Of a stretch of 64,000 nucleotides of DNA, positions 53,599 through 62,838 are shown in pieces (within the stretch, counting starts at the first letter, position 1; each line of letters begins with the position of its first letter). This stretch comes from Acetivibrio saccincola (GTDB taxonomy: Bacteria > Bacillota > Clostridia > Acetivibrionales > Acetivibrionaceae). The notes under the pieces are model-generated. The model searched no databases. It was not told the DNA's origin and worked only from the letters and a program-made list of their open reading frames with translations. Where the stretch lies: positions 1,736,001-1,800,000 of the forward strand of contig NZ_CP025197.1 in the NCBI RefSeq assembly GCF_002844395.1. Reading direction: 5' to 3'. The position numbers were made by a program, and so were the translations under genes.

Positions 53599-53757
53599 AA
53601 AAAATCCTACCTTTTTAATATTATATTAATTTGAATTAAACATACCTATATATTATAACATATATTTCGAGTTTTTTAACAAAAAAAATACAAAGTCTTT
53701 TTTAATATGTATTAAGGTCTTTTAGTATATATTTTAGCAGGGAATAAAAAATATATG

Positions 53758-53789
53758 CCATTAGACAAAATAATAATTTTGTCTAATGG
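53758..53789. promoter_or_regulatory. Perfect 14-bp palindrome upstream of the lyase operon
   Basis: CCATTAGACAAAAT (53758-53771) and its exact complement (53776-53789) flank AATA. On the minus strand T-rich sequence follows, so it may be a second terminator for the YARHG gene. Its place 160 bases before the lyase start also allows an operator role. Confidence 0.5.
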
Positions 53790-53801
53790 GAGAGGGATAA
53801 A

Positions 53802-53834
53802 ACAAAAAAATAATAAGGCATTCTAAAATGCCTT
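53802..53834 (-). terminator. Intrinsic terminator of the YARHG gene
   Basis: On the minus strand AAGGCATT pairs with AATGCCTT (53834-53827 and 53822-53815), overlapping the stop codon, followed by TATTATTTTTTTG. Confidence 0.85.
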
Positions 53835-56271
53835 AATTAAAAGCTTTCATTTTCTTTTTATACAGCCAGTAAATTATACATAGAGTTATTAAAAGAACAA
53901 AACATACACAAATAAATAATTTATTAAAATCAAAAGCCGGATTTACTTTATTATTAATTGATTTTGAATATGTATTGTAATACTCAGTTGTATTTTCCGT
54001 CACACAGGTGTTGGTTTTTATTATATCTTTTGCATCCTGGTCATATGAGTAATTTACAAAGTTATCATTATCTATCCATATGCAATTGGCACTTTCAACA
54101 TTTAACGGCACTTTTAAACCGCCGTCTTTGTACACTATATATGAATTTGATTCATATGGCTTTGAATAGTTCATCCTGTGGTATAAAAGCTTGTCACCTT
54201 CATAAGAAAATTTAATATCTTTGGCATTTTCTATATTAGAAAACTTATTTAAAGAATTTGTATTGTAGTTGTAGCAAAAAATTACTTGAGACCCGCTGTA
54301 GATTATATACATATTATTGTGTATTAACTGGGTTTTCCATATAGGCTCATCTAAAGATACTTTTTTTGCTGTAGTGCCGTCAGAAAGATTATATTCGTAT
54401 ATTTCTGAGCCTTTGTAATATAAAATTTTATTATCGGACGGATAAAAGCCCATAAGGTTTCCGTCTTCAATTATTTTCTTTATTGACTGTTCCTTGCTGT
54501 CCATGTGGTAAATAATGTTTCCGGACTGCAGGACCACTGAATTGTCTTCATATACATAAAAGTTTTCAAAATCATTAATAGGTATAACCAAAGTTAAAAA
54601 AGTGCCGTCCTTAGGATTAAAATGATAAATTATATTTGTATCCTTCTTTAAACTCCTGTATTGAAGAGAATCATCATAAGACCATATGAATTGATAATCT
54701 TCCCAGTTTCCGCTGCCTATTAAGTAGGAAGTCCCATTTAGAGTAGATATAAGATATATATCGTCTTCTATAAAGCCTGGAATGCTGCTGCCTGCCATAA
54801 TAACATATTTTCCGTCAGGACTTATGCATTTTAGTTTCATTGATTCTAAATTTGTAAGCCTGAAAATGGAATCATCCTTATCTATAAATAATGTATCTGA
54901 ATTGCCATTGGAAACTTTAATAATCCCATTGGTATAAGCGTACATATTTGACATATTTAAATCGTTTATATCAGTGGATGGTAAACCATCAGAATTGCAA
55001 TTTGTCTTAAATTCAGTGAACTTTTCAGGAAGCCGGATTAATTCTTTAAAGCTTTTACGGTTTTTTTCTATACGTTCCTGCCAGGCTGTAATTTCTGAAT
55101 AGGTGGTATTTATTTCAGAAGAGCTTTTCTTTGTATAGGATATTTTTTGTTCATCATCATATTTTAAGGAATATTCTTTAAGAGCTTTTATAACTTCATC
55201 ATAAGTTTTATTTTCAAAATCTTTCATTGCATCTTCAAATTCTAATATTTGCTTTATATTTATTTTTTCAATTTCGTTTAATTTTGCGTATTCAAAGAAG
55301 ACATCCGGTTCATACCAGCTTTGTATTGTAAAAAAATCATCCCATTTTTCTTCTGAAAAGATATAGCCGTTTCTTGCATAAATTTCATTGCGGATTAATT
55401 CACATACATCCAATCTTTTTTTAATTTCAGAAAGAACCAGTTCTTCGTCAGTGCATTCAAAAAGATATCCGTCAAAGTCCTCAAGCATTGTACCAATATA
55501 GAAAAGTTTTTTATCCCATTTATAACCGTCAGATTCCCTTTGATACGGGGCGTGAAACTTATTCTTTAGTTGGTAAAACTCTGGTACAGGTACATATTTA
55601 ATATATAAATCAAAAGAAGGTTCTATGTTTTTAAACTGCCACTGTATCCCCTTTCCGCTGTAATAATAGTTTTCAGGCACAGCATCTATTTCTAAAGAAG
55701 ATACAGGTTCTGAAAACTCCACATTAACATTTATTTCGTCAATACGACCTTTCCACAGGGCTCCAGTCTTTAAGATATATCTAATACCATCAGGGCTTTT
55801 TAATTTGTATCTTACAAGAAGGGATTTTCTTTCATTTTTCTCAAAATCCACAGTCCATGAATAGTATGAATAATGATAGTAATCCTCTATTCCTGTCAAA
55901 ATCATCCCTTCTTTTAAATTAAGGTTTACATCAAAAGGTGTTAAATCAGGATAAGATAAAACTTCAAAATCCTTTAGATTTTCTTCGTGGTTTGCTGCAT
56001 TTGGAAAGCCCATTTTAATTTGTGCAGCTTCACCTGTATTATGTAAATTAAAAATAACTTCTATCTCGTGGAAGTTATGTGATTTATTCTTAGAAATGTT
56101 GTAGTTAATATTTATAACCTGGGTTTCAAGACGTATATTATTATTATTTAAAGGGTATATGGTATTCCCCGTCATTCCTTTAGAAAGCAGGCTTGCAAAA
56201 GACACCTGGTTTGCACACCAAATAAAAAAAACTAAAACTAAAATAATAATAATTTTTTTAAACTTCAACAC
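53833..56271 (-). CDS. Membrane-anchored extracytoplasmic protein with YARHG domain
   Basis: 812 residues. N-terminal signal segment (about 5-27), a beta-rich domain (about 40-240), a YARHG domain (about 285-345, with IRNEIYARNGYIF and SWYEPD; the name motif is YARNG here), a helical linker (about 350-410), a region of WD/propeller-like strands (about 450-760), and one C-terminal membrane helix (about 780-803) followed by KKKMKAFN. So a large outside domain is held by a single C-terminal anchor. Function is not known; YARHG domains occur in secreted proteins of anaerobes. Not linked by operon to the neighbours. Confidence 0.75.
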   Translation of the reverse strand: MLKFKKIIIILVLVFFIWCANQVSFASLLSKGMTGNTIYPLNNNNIRLETQVININYNISKNKSHNFHEIEVIFNLHNTGEAAQIKMGFPNAANHEENLKDFEVLSYPDLTPFDVNLNLKEGMILTGIEDYYHYSYYSWTVDFEKNERKSLLVRYKLKSPDGIRYILKTGALWKGRIDEINVNVEFSEPVSSLEIDAVPENYYYSGKGIQWQFKNIEPSFDLYIKYVPVPEFYQLKNKFHAPYQRESDGYKWDKKLFYIGTMLEDFDGYLFECTDEELVLSEIKKRLDVCELIRNEIYARNGYIFSEEKWDDFFTIQSWYEPDVFFEYAKLNEIEKINIKQILEFEDAMKDFENKTYDEVIKALKEYSLKYDDEQKISYTKKSSSEINTTYSEITAWQERIEKNRKSFKELIRLPEKFTEFKTNCNSDGLPSTDINDLNMSNMYAYTNGIIKVSNGNSDTLFIDKDDSIFRLTNLESMKLKCISPDGKYVIMAGSSIPGFIEDDIYLISTLNGTSYLIGSGNWEDYQFIWSYDDSLQYRSLKKDTNIIYHFNPKDGTFLTLVIPINDFENFYVYEDNSVVLQSGNIIYHMDSKEQSIKKIIEDGNLMGFYPSDNKILYYKGSEIYEYNLSDGTTAKKVSLDEPIWKTQLIHNNMYIIYSGSQVIFCYNYNTNSLNKFSNIENAKDIKFSYEGDKLLYHRMNYSKPYESNSYIVYKDGGLKVPLNVESANCIWIDNDNFVNYSYDQDAKDIIKTNTCVTENTTEYYNTYSKSINNKVNPAFDFNKLFICVCFVLLITLCIIYWLYKKKMKAFN

Positions 56272-56448
56272 TTAAAATCTCCCCTAATATTCGTTGCATA
56301 CATTGAATAAATGTATGCTTAACGTGGGTTTTTAATTAAAACTATTGTGGTTATCTATAGCAATTTTATCATCTATTTATGAAAATTTCAAGGCTCTAAA
56401 AATATTGAGGATATTTACCCTAAAAATGTTAAATTATTAATAAAACCT

Positions 56449-56489
56449 AAAACCGGCTGTTGTACAAATTTAGTACAACAGCCGGTTTT
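56449..56489. terminator. Bidirectional terminator after the GH10 gene
   Basis: A perfect 17-bp stem (56449-56465 with 56473-56489) with A and T tracts on either side, 45 bases beyond the xylanase stop on the minus strand. Confidence 0.92.
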
Positions 56490-56533
56490 TTTAAATCATA
56501 TATTTTAAAACTTAATGTAATTCATATTTACTT

Positions 56534-58495
56534 TTATTCTACAGGAAAAGAAACGATAATTTCTAAAATGTATCTTTGTAAAATTGCTAAATCTATTGTG
56601 TCAACAAAGCCGTCTCCGTTTAAATCTGCAGGTTTCCATACAGTTGGTGGCTGAGGTACCGGTACACGGATATCATCAATTTCCAGTATGTATTTTACAA
56701 GAATAGCTGCGTCAATTGAATCTATGGTACCGTCATTGTTTAAATCCCCGTATTTTATTTTTTCAGGAGGCAACTCTTCAACTGTTCCGTCAAGTGAAAT
56801 CTTATATGAAGCCGTTCCTTCCCCTGGTTCTAAATAAATACTTACTGAAACAGGAGCGCTACCTGGAGCGGATATTGTCACATCATATTTGCCGTGGAAA
56901 CCTCTGAAAGTATAATTTCCACTGCTATTGGTAGTACCGGAATCATTTGTCCTCCACTCTTCTCTTAGAGCCTGATATCTTAAACCTGCTTCATTTACAG
57001 TCCAGTCATGGTTAACTATTGCTGCATCAGGACCTCTCCAGTGAGAATCTGCATGGAATCCCCACATTAATATACCTTCCACACTTGGATGTGAAAAAGC
57101 AATGCGGTATAAATTTTCAAGGTTGTCAGCACGTAATTTTACATCCTGGGTTGTTGAATCATATTCTGTTATCCATATTGGCAATCCCGTTGAAGCCAAT
57201 GTATTAAGCCTGCTTTCAACTACAACAGGGTCTACAACCTTGTCCTGTGAAAAGTGACCTTGAACTCCTATACCGTATAAATCAACACCGTTTTCTAAAA
57301 ACCAGTTAATTTGCTGTACATATGCATCAGTTTCAGCCTCAGTGATAATATTGTAGTCATTGACAAATAATTTGGTGTCAGGATCTAATTCTTTTGTTCT
57401 GTTAAACATATATAGCCAGATATCTTGTCCTAGCCTGTCTTTAAAAAAGCTTCCGTGCAGCATTTCGTTATTTACGTCCCAGTCAACAAATTTCCCTCTA
57501 AAATGAGGTACTACACTTTCAAGCCTGTCATCTATTGCTTTTTTAAGTTCAGTATTTGAAAGGCTTCTCACCCAGGACGGCACATAGTCCTCAACTTCCC
57601 AGAATATACAGTGACCGCGTACAATAATGTCATTTTCTTTACACCACTCATACATATAATCAGCATCAGTGTAGTTTACATTACCCCTGCTGGTTTCAGT
57701 ATGATACCATTTAGCTTCGTTTTCAAACACAGCCCATTCAAAATTTTCTTTAAAAAACTTAGTGTAACGTTCATCATACATTGCACTTCTTCTAAGAGCT
57801 GAACCAAATGCAAAATGGTTTCTAGTCTGTTTAACTTCAACAGTGGCACCACTCACAGGGTTACCGTTTTTATCTACAACTTTTATTGACGCATCTCTTT
57901 TTCTGTATTGTTCAATTCTTTGGTCTGCAATCTCTCTCCAGTTTCCGGCGTTCATATACATCTCTGTCATCACTATATTGTCTACATAAAAACTATACTG
58001 AGGTTGTGGTCCTTCAACATATACTTCCAATAGTGTAGCAGGTTTTGTTATAGAATAAGAGCCGCTAAAACGGGTCCAAACATTACCTGTCATGTTCATA
58101 ACAGTTATTGTGTCAAATTCAGGTTCGTTGTTGCCTTCAACTCTTTTCATTGTTATTTTTACTTCATGTTCTCCCGGAGCATCAACTTTTACCCATGCTG
58201 AAAACTCATATGCCTTACCTACTTCAATAATGTCAGTTACATCTTGGGCTATACCGTTCCATTCATCTGTCCTGTCATAAACGTAAGCACAGTAGTTTCC
58301 GCTTTGCGGGTCATCACTTACAATTTTAATTGAATGGTTTTCCCCATATGGGTACCACCCTGTTTCATCACCGGTTTCAAAGTCCGGGTTGATAAGAAGA
58401 TTAGGCGAGTCAGATGCAGCCCAAACACTTCCGGCAGGAAGTATCAGGTTTAGCAGCAATGCAACCACAGCCAAAATCTTTACGGTTTTTTTCAT
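56534..58495 (-). CDS. Cellulosomal GH10 endo-xylanase with CBM and dockerin
   Basis: 653 residues. Signal peptide (1-27); CBM22/CBM4_9-type module (about 30-178); GH10 catalytic domain (about 183-515) with acid/base Glu344 in VNNEM and nucleophile Glu444 in WITEYD; small carboxypeptidase-regulatory-like/Ig beta domain (about 518-575, SSGNYTFRGFHGKYDV); type I dockerin (about 583-650, DLNNDGTIDSID and DLNGDGFVDTID). It cuts internal xylan bonds on the cellulosome. GH10 motifs RGHCIFWE and GHFSQD are slightly unusual. The dockerin specificity pairs are Ser-Ile / Thr-Ile, as in the GH9 protein. Confidence 0.95.
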   Translation of the reverse strand: MKKTVKILAVVALLLNLILPAGSVWAASDSPNLLINPDFETGDETGWYPYGENHSIKIVSDDPQSGNYCAYVYDRTDEWNGIAQDVTDIIEVGKAYEFSAWVKVDAPGEHEVKITMKRVEGNNEPEFDTITVMNMTGNVWTRFSGSYSITKPATLLEVYVEGPQPQYSFYVDNIVMTEMYMNAGNWREIADQRIEQYRKRDASIKVVDKNGNPVSGATVEVKQTRNHFAFGSALRRSAMYDERYTKFFKENFEWAVFENEAKWYHTETSRGNVNYTDADYMYEWCKENDIIVRGHCIFWEVEDYVPSWVRSLSNTELKKAIDDRLESVVPHFRGKFVDWDVNNEMLHGSFFKDRLGQDIWLYMFNRTKELDPDTKLFVNDYNIITEAETDAYVQQINWFLENGVDLYGIGVQGHFSQDKVVDPVVVESRLNTLASTGLPIWITEYDSTTQDVKLRADNLENLYRIAFSHPSVEGILMWGFHADSHWRGPDAAIVNHDWTVNEAGLRYQALREEWRTNDSGTTNSSGNYTFRGFHGKYDVTISAPGSAPVSVSIYLEPGEGTASYKISLDGTVEELPPEKIKYGDLNNDGTIDSIDAAILVKYILEIDDIRVPVPQPPTVWKPADLNGDGFVDTIDLAILQRYILEIIVSFPVE

Positions 58496-58840
58496 ACATT
58501 TTTCCCCCTTATTAAAAATTTATAATAAACCTCAAAAATGAGATTCCTTAAGATTCTCAAAATAAACAGCACAAAGCATTTCTGTCTTTAATCTATCTTT
58601 ATTTTTGAATTAAATTTTATTAAATTTTTCCCATATTAAAAAAAAGTTTTTATTCATAGTGCAATTTTATATTTATAATGAAATATTTATAATACAATAA
58701 TATTTTCTATATTAATTATATAATAAATTGCAGAATAAAAAAAGAAATATCATTAAAAATTGACATAACAAAAGAAAGTTAAGGTAAAACACCCGTTAAC
58801 TTTCTTTTATTTAATATTTTATAGAATTTTTAGCGGTATT
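58496..58840. other. Intergenic region between xylanase and purE
   Basis: 345 bases, AT-rich, no gene seen. The xylanase promoter should lie in 58500-58750 on the minus strand, but no clear hexamer pair was found. A terminator hairpin stands at 58770-58808. Confidence 0.5.
58770..58808. terminator. Terminator of the ferredoxin oxidoreductase-purKE gene run
   Basis: A perfect 13-bp stem (58770-58782 with 58796-58808) with T/A flanks, 33 bases after the purE stop on the minus strand. Confidence 0.85.
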
Positions 58841-59308
58841 TTATGAAACGATATCTCTAAACCTGAAATAGGAGTTTATGGTTCTCTGTACATTTGGATC
58901 ATCTAATGCAATGATTTTTGCAGCCAAAAGAGCCGCATTTTCAGCAGCATTAACAGGAACAGTTGCTACAGGTACCCCTGCAGGCATTTGCACAATTGAA
59001 AGCAGCGAATCAAGCCCGTCTAAACTTCTGGATTTAATAGGAACTCCTATAACAGGCAGATGAGTTATTGCAGCTACCATCCCGGGTAAATGGGCAGAAC
59101 CGCCGGCCCCTGCAATTATCACATCAAGTCCTCTTTCTTCTGCTGTTTTAGCATACCGGTACATCTTGTCAGGAGTCCGGTGGGCAGATACAATGCTTAT
59201 TTCATACCCTATCTTCAGCTCGTCTAAAATGGCAGCAGCATTTTTCATAACGGGAAGGTCTGAATCGCTTCCCATAATAATTCCGACTCTTTTTCTATTA
59301 TCATCCAC
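58841..59308 (-). CDS. purE: N5-carboxyaminoimidazole ribonucleotide mutase
   Basis: 155 residues, class I Pur[17 protein letters not shown] with the catalytic His, and [14 protein letters not shown]. It moves the carboxyl group of N5-CAIR to make CAIR in purine synthesis. Starts 22 bases after purK, its usual partner. Last gene before the terminator. Confidence 0.97.
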   Translation of the reverse strand: MDDNRKRVGIIMGSDSDLPVMKNAAAILDELKIGYEISIVSAHRTPDKMYRYAKTAEERGLDVIIAGAGGSAHLPGMVAAITHLPVIGVPIKSRSLDGLDSLLSIVQMPAGVPVATVPVNAAENAALLAAKIIALDDPNVQRTINSYFRFRDIVS

Positions 59309-59330
59309 AGATACCGCATCCTTTCAAAAT

Positions 59331-60503
59331 TTAAATTAAAGGTTTTATTTTAATTTTATTTAATGCTTCACGGGCTTTAGCTATGGCTGTATCCCTTGAC
59401 TTATCCAAAACAGTTATATGTCCGATTTTCTTTAAATTTTGAGTAAACTTTTTCCCATAAATGTGGATATAAACATTCTCTTCTTGCAAAGCATTTTCAA
59501 ACCCACTAAAAGTATATTCACCAAAAACTTCATTATTCCCTAAAATATTAACCATTGCACAAGGAGAAAGTAATTTTGTTGACCCCTGGGGAAGTCCTGT
59601 AAGTATCCTTAAAAGCTGCTCGTACTGGGACGTCTCACAGGCTTCTATGGTGTAGTGTCCTGAATTGTGGGGTCTTGGAGCTATCTCATTTATATATACC
59701 TCTCCCTTTTGGTCAAGAAACATTTCAATGCAAAATATACCATAATCGTCAAGAACGTCAACAACTTTCCTGCCCACATATTCAACCTTATCTTTAATTG
59801 TATCATCAATTTGGGCAGGTACTTTTGTTAAAATTAATATATTGTCCCTGTGTACATTTTCCACTACGGGAAAAGTTGTTATGCTGCCATCTAATCCACG
59901 TCCCACAATTATTGACAATTCGCATTTAAAGTCTATAAATTCCTCTACCATAAGCTTTCTGTCTTTAAATGCTTCATAAGCTTTATCTACATCTTCTATA
60001 TTCTTAATGAGCATATTTCCTTTGCCGTCATACCCGCCATGGCAGGTTTTGAGCAAAACAGGAAGACCGTAGCTTTCTATTATATTTAAAATATCTTCTT
60101 TACTTTCCACCTTTTTAAATGACGGTACAGGAAGCCCTGATTCTTTTAAAATTTGTTTTTGTATTAATTTATCCTGTATTTTTTTTAGTGTCCTTCCGGA
60201 AGGATATATTTTATATCCTTCTGACTCTAATTCACATAGTACATCCGCATTAATGTGTTCAAATTCATAAGTCAGTACATGGGTGGATTCAGCAAGTTTC
60301 CTGATTGCATTGTAGTCAGTAAAAGATGCAACTATCTGGTTGTCTGAAACTTGTCCTGCAGGACAAGAAGGTGTGGGATCTAATACCGATACATGGTATC
60401 CCATTCTTTTTGCTTCATAACTGAGCATTCTGCCAAGCTGCCCGCCGCCTACAATCCCGATTTTTGCCGGGGGCATTAATGGATTTATATCTCTTATAGC
60501 CAC
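59331..60503 (-). CDS. purK: N5-carboxyaminoimidazole ribonucleotide synthase
   Basis: 390 residues, ATP-grasp enzyme: GIVGGGQLGRML at the N-terminus, KTCHGGYDGKGN glycine loop, EEFIDFKCELSII, and EIAPRPHNSGHYTIEAC near the C-terminus. It uses ATP and bicarbonate to carboxylate AIR. It lies only 19 bases after the oxidoreductase beta-subunit gene, so purK-purE are probably co-transcribed with that cluster. Confidence 0.96.
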   Translation of the reverse strand: MAIRDINPLMPPAKIGIVGGGQLGRMLSYEAKRMGYHVSVLDPTPSCPAGQVSDNQIVASFTDYNAIRKLAESTHVLTYEFEHINADVLCELESEGYKIYPSGRTLKKIQDKLIQKQILKESGLPVPSFKKVESKEDILNIIESYGLPVLLKTCHGGYDGKGNMLIKNIEDVDKAYEAFKDRKLMVEEFIDFKCELSIIVGRGLDGSITTFPVVENVHRDNILILTKVPAQIDDTIKDKVEYVGRKVVDVLDDYGIFCIEMFLDQKGEVYINEIAPRPHNSGHYTIEACETSQYEQLLRILTGLPQGSTKLLSPCAMVNILGNNEVFGEYTFSGFENALQEENVYIHIYGKKFTQNLKKIGHITVLDKSRDTAIAKAREALNKIKIKPLI

Positions 60504-60522
60504 AAGTACTACCTTCCTTAAC

Positions 60523-61365
60523 TTACTTTAGATTTTTTAAATATTCAGCTGCCTCATTGGACATATACTCTTCAAAAGAATATATATCCTTTTCTGCTTC
60601 TTTTGCAATTTTAACAGTGTGGTCAGGCGGAAACTTCATGTTAGTAGGGCAAGGTGTATAAATCTGTACATAGGTAGGACCTATTTCCCTTGCTACAAGT
60701 ACTGCTTTTCTTACAGCCTGGCCAAGTTTTCTTAGACTTGCAACAGTAACCTTTGCAACATAGTCACAGCCGGATGTCTTTGCAAGTTCAAATACAGGTA
60801 TTTTTTCAAAATTCTTTCCCTTAGGGGCCATGTTTATGACTGTTCCCTTTCTTGTCATACCACTTTCCTGACCGCCGGTATTTCCGTATACTTCATTGTC
60901 CAGCATAATGGTTGTTATGTTTTCCCTGCGGAACCAGGAGTGAAGGGTCATATCCAAGCCGATATCTGCAATACCGCCATCCCCCACCATAACAATAACG
61001 TCTTTTGTTTTATCAGGATGACGCACTTTAAGCATTCTCTTTAAACCTGATGCAACTGAGTTTTGATTTCCAAAGGCTGTGTTGGAGTAATTGAGACCGC
61101 TTTGTGAAAGGGCAAAAAATGAACACCCGGGCGTCCCTATTACAATGGAGTCTTCAGGATTTGGCAGTGATGCAATTGCTAAACGGATTCCTGAAGAAAC
61201 ACCGCAGCCTGCACAGTGAGGATGCTGTTCTATTATTTCTTTAAAAGTTCCCAAGTCATCAACGCTTTTATTTTTACCATATGGCCCGTTATTTACAAGT
61301 TCTTTATATTCTTGCGGTAATATATCTTCAAATTCCTTAACAGGAGTTATTGCTCTTAATGACAT
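60523..61365 (-). CDS. 2-oxoacid:ferredoxin oxidoreductase, beta (TPP-binding) subunit
   Basis: 280 residues. Cysteines for an Fe-S cluster in HPHCAGCG, and TPP motif GDGGIADIGLD ending in DNEVYGNTGGQ. TPCPTN near the C-terminus is typical of pyruvate/ketoisovalerate-type beta subunits. With the alpha, gamma and delta subunits upstream it decarboxylates a 2-oxoacid to acyl-CoA and reduces ferredoxin. Substrate choice (pyruvate or branched/aryl oxoacid) is not clear from sequence. Confidence 0.92.
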   Translation of the reverse strand: MSLRAITPVKEFEDILPQEYKELVNNGPYGKNKSVDDLGTFKEIIEQHPHCAGCGVSSGIRLAIASLPNPEDSIVIGTPGCSFFALSQSGLNYSNTAFGNQNSVASGLKRMLKVRHPDKTKDVIVMVGDGGIADIGLDMTLHSWFRRENITTIMLDNEVYGNTGGQESGMTRKGTVINMAPKGKNFEKIPVFELAKTSGCDYVAKVTVASLRKLGQAVRKAVLVAREIGPTYVQIYTPCPTNMKFPPDHTVKIAKEAEKDIYSFEEYMSNEAAEYLKNLK

Positions 61366-61385
61366 ATTTTCTCCACCTGCCTTTT

Positions 61386-62543
61386 TTATTTGTTTTTGCC
61401 AATTGCTTTTTTAATTTCATTCATGATGATTTCCTTTGGCATTGTCATGCCACCGTAGACCCTTGGACCTTCAATAACCCTGCTGTTGTTATCAATAGCA
61501 GCTTTAATTTCCCTGCAGAGCCATCCCCCTGCATTAAATTCAGGCACCACTATGATATCTGCCTTTTCTGTAGCTTTTATTATTTCCTGTGTAGGGAATG
61601 GACGGATTGATTTAATCTTAATTAATCCTACTTCTATTCCCTCTTTTTCTAAAGCCCTTATAGCCTCCCTTGACTGTGAAACAGCAGTACCTGATGCTGC
61701 AATTAAAACTTTGGCGTTAGGGTTGGTAACTTCAATCATTCCTCCTAAATAACGGTCTATATGTTTTTTAGCACGTTCTGCTGCTGCAAGTATTTCCTGG
61801 TGCCATGTTGCATTGGCTGCATAGCTTGTATAGTTGCTCTTATTTAGCAGAGGATCCCTTGTAACACGTATAGGTGGAGTTTCCATATCAAAAGCCGGAA
61901 CAGGTGCAGACTTTGGATCATACTCCGGCAGCTTGATATCATCCGGAGGAAGCATTACCAAATCACGGGTATGAGTAACAAAAAACCCGTCTGCAAAAAC
62001 CCCCACCGGTAAATGAACTTCAGGTTGTTCCGCTATAACATATGCCTTTAAAATCATGTCAAAATAGTCCTGAGCGTCTTCAGCATGAAACATCAGCATT
62101 CCGGTGTCCAAGAGAAATGCCATTTCAATGTTTTCAGGCTGTATTGACGGTGGAAGTGAAACTCCCCTGCACATAAAAGCACTTACTATTGGCTGGCGTG
62201 AACCTGCCCAGACCGGAAACATTTCCATAGCCCTTAAAGTACCAGGACCGCTTGTGGCAGTGAAAACACGTCCCCCACCTAAAGACGCACCGTGTATTGC
62301 AGCCATAACGGCAAACTCATTTTCAGCACGGTAATAATCTTTTAAATACCCTTTTGCGTACAAATCACCAATTAAATGCATACTTTCACTTTGTGGTGTT
62401 ATAGGATAAGCTATTGCCATATCCACATTTGCCCTTTTAACAGCCTCAGCAACAGCTTCACTTCCTGTTATAAAAGCTTTCTCTCTTGGTGCTTCAAAAA
62501 AAATGTACTCTGGGTTTTTAACACATTGTTCCTTTGCCATCAT
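61386..62543 (-). CDS. 2-oxoacid:ferredoxin oxidoreductase, alpha subunit
   Basis: 385 residues. Pyrimidine-binding region with AIAYPITPQSES and ENEFAVMAAIHGASLGGGRV, TATSGPG motif, then the transketolase C-like domain (about 255-385). Ribosome site GAGGAGAT before the start. Catalyses with the beta subunit. An 85-base gap with TTCTACAC-like repeats separates it from the delta subunit gene. Confidence 0.93.
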   Translation of the reverse strand: MMAKEQCVKNPEYIFFEAPREKAFITGSEAVAEAVKRANVDMAIAYPITPQSESMHLIGDLYAKGYLKDYYRAENEFAVMAAIHGASLGGGRVFTATSGPGTLRAMEMFPVWAGSRQPIVSAFMCRGVSLPPSIQPENIEMAFLLDTGMLMFHAEDAQDYFDMILKAYVIAEQPEVHLPVGVFADGFFVTHTRDLVMLPPDDIKLPEYDPKSAPVPAFDMETPPIRVTRDPLLNKSNYTSYAANATWHQEILAAAERAKKHIDRYLGGMIEVTNPNAKVLIAASGTAVSQSREAIRALEKEGIEVGLIKIKSIRPFPTQEIIKATEKADIIVVPEFNAGGWLCREIKAAIDNNSRVIEGPRVYGGMTMPKEIIMNEIKKAIGKNK

Positions 62544-62628
62544 ATATATCTCCTCGAACTAAAATTTTTATTTTAGATTTTCTACACAATTTTATATTGT
62601 ATGCTATTTCTACACTATTCTAACTATA

Positions 62629-62823
62629 CTATTCTACACTGCCTCTTTCCAATGCTTTTTTAGGACAGACCGATACACATAGGAAACATCCTTTACAGCG
62701 GTTTGTATCAATACAAACCTTTTTATTTTCGGTAAGCATTATTGCATTTGGTTCAGGGCAGGTAAAAATGCATATTTTACATCCTATACACTTTTCCTCA
62801 TCAACTTTAACAGAAAAATACAT
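62629..62823 (-). CDS. 2-oxoacid:ferredoxin oxidoreductase, delta (2[4Fe-4S] ferredoxin) subunit
   Basis: 64 residues with two clusters of cysteines, CIGCKICIFTCPE and CKGCFLCVSVCPK, each a [4Fe-4S] site. It passes electrons from the catalytic subunits to ferredoxin. 15 bases after the gamma gene; an AAGGGGGGC site precedes it. Shorter than many delta subunits (about 100 residues), lacking their N-terminal extension. Confidence 0.9.
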   Translation of the reverse strand: MYFSVKVDEEKCIGCKICIFTCPEPNAIMLTENKKVCIDTNRCKGCFLCVSVCPKKALERGSVE

Positions 62824-62838
62824 ATTCTTTTGCCCCCC

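Noticed and set aside
62544-62628. TTCTACAC repeats between the oxidoreductase delta and alpha genes as a regulatory array
   Set aside because: Three imperfect copies in 60 AT-rich bases, no symmetry or promoter context; probably local slippage.
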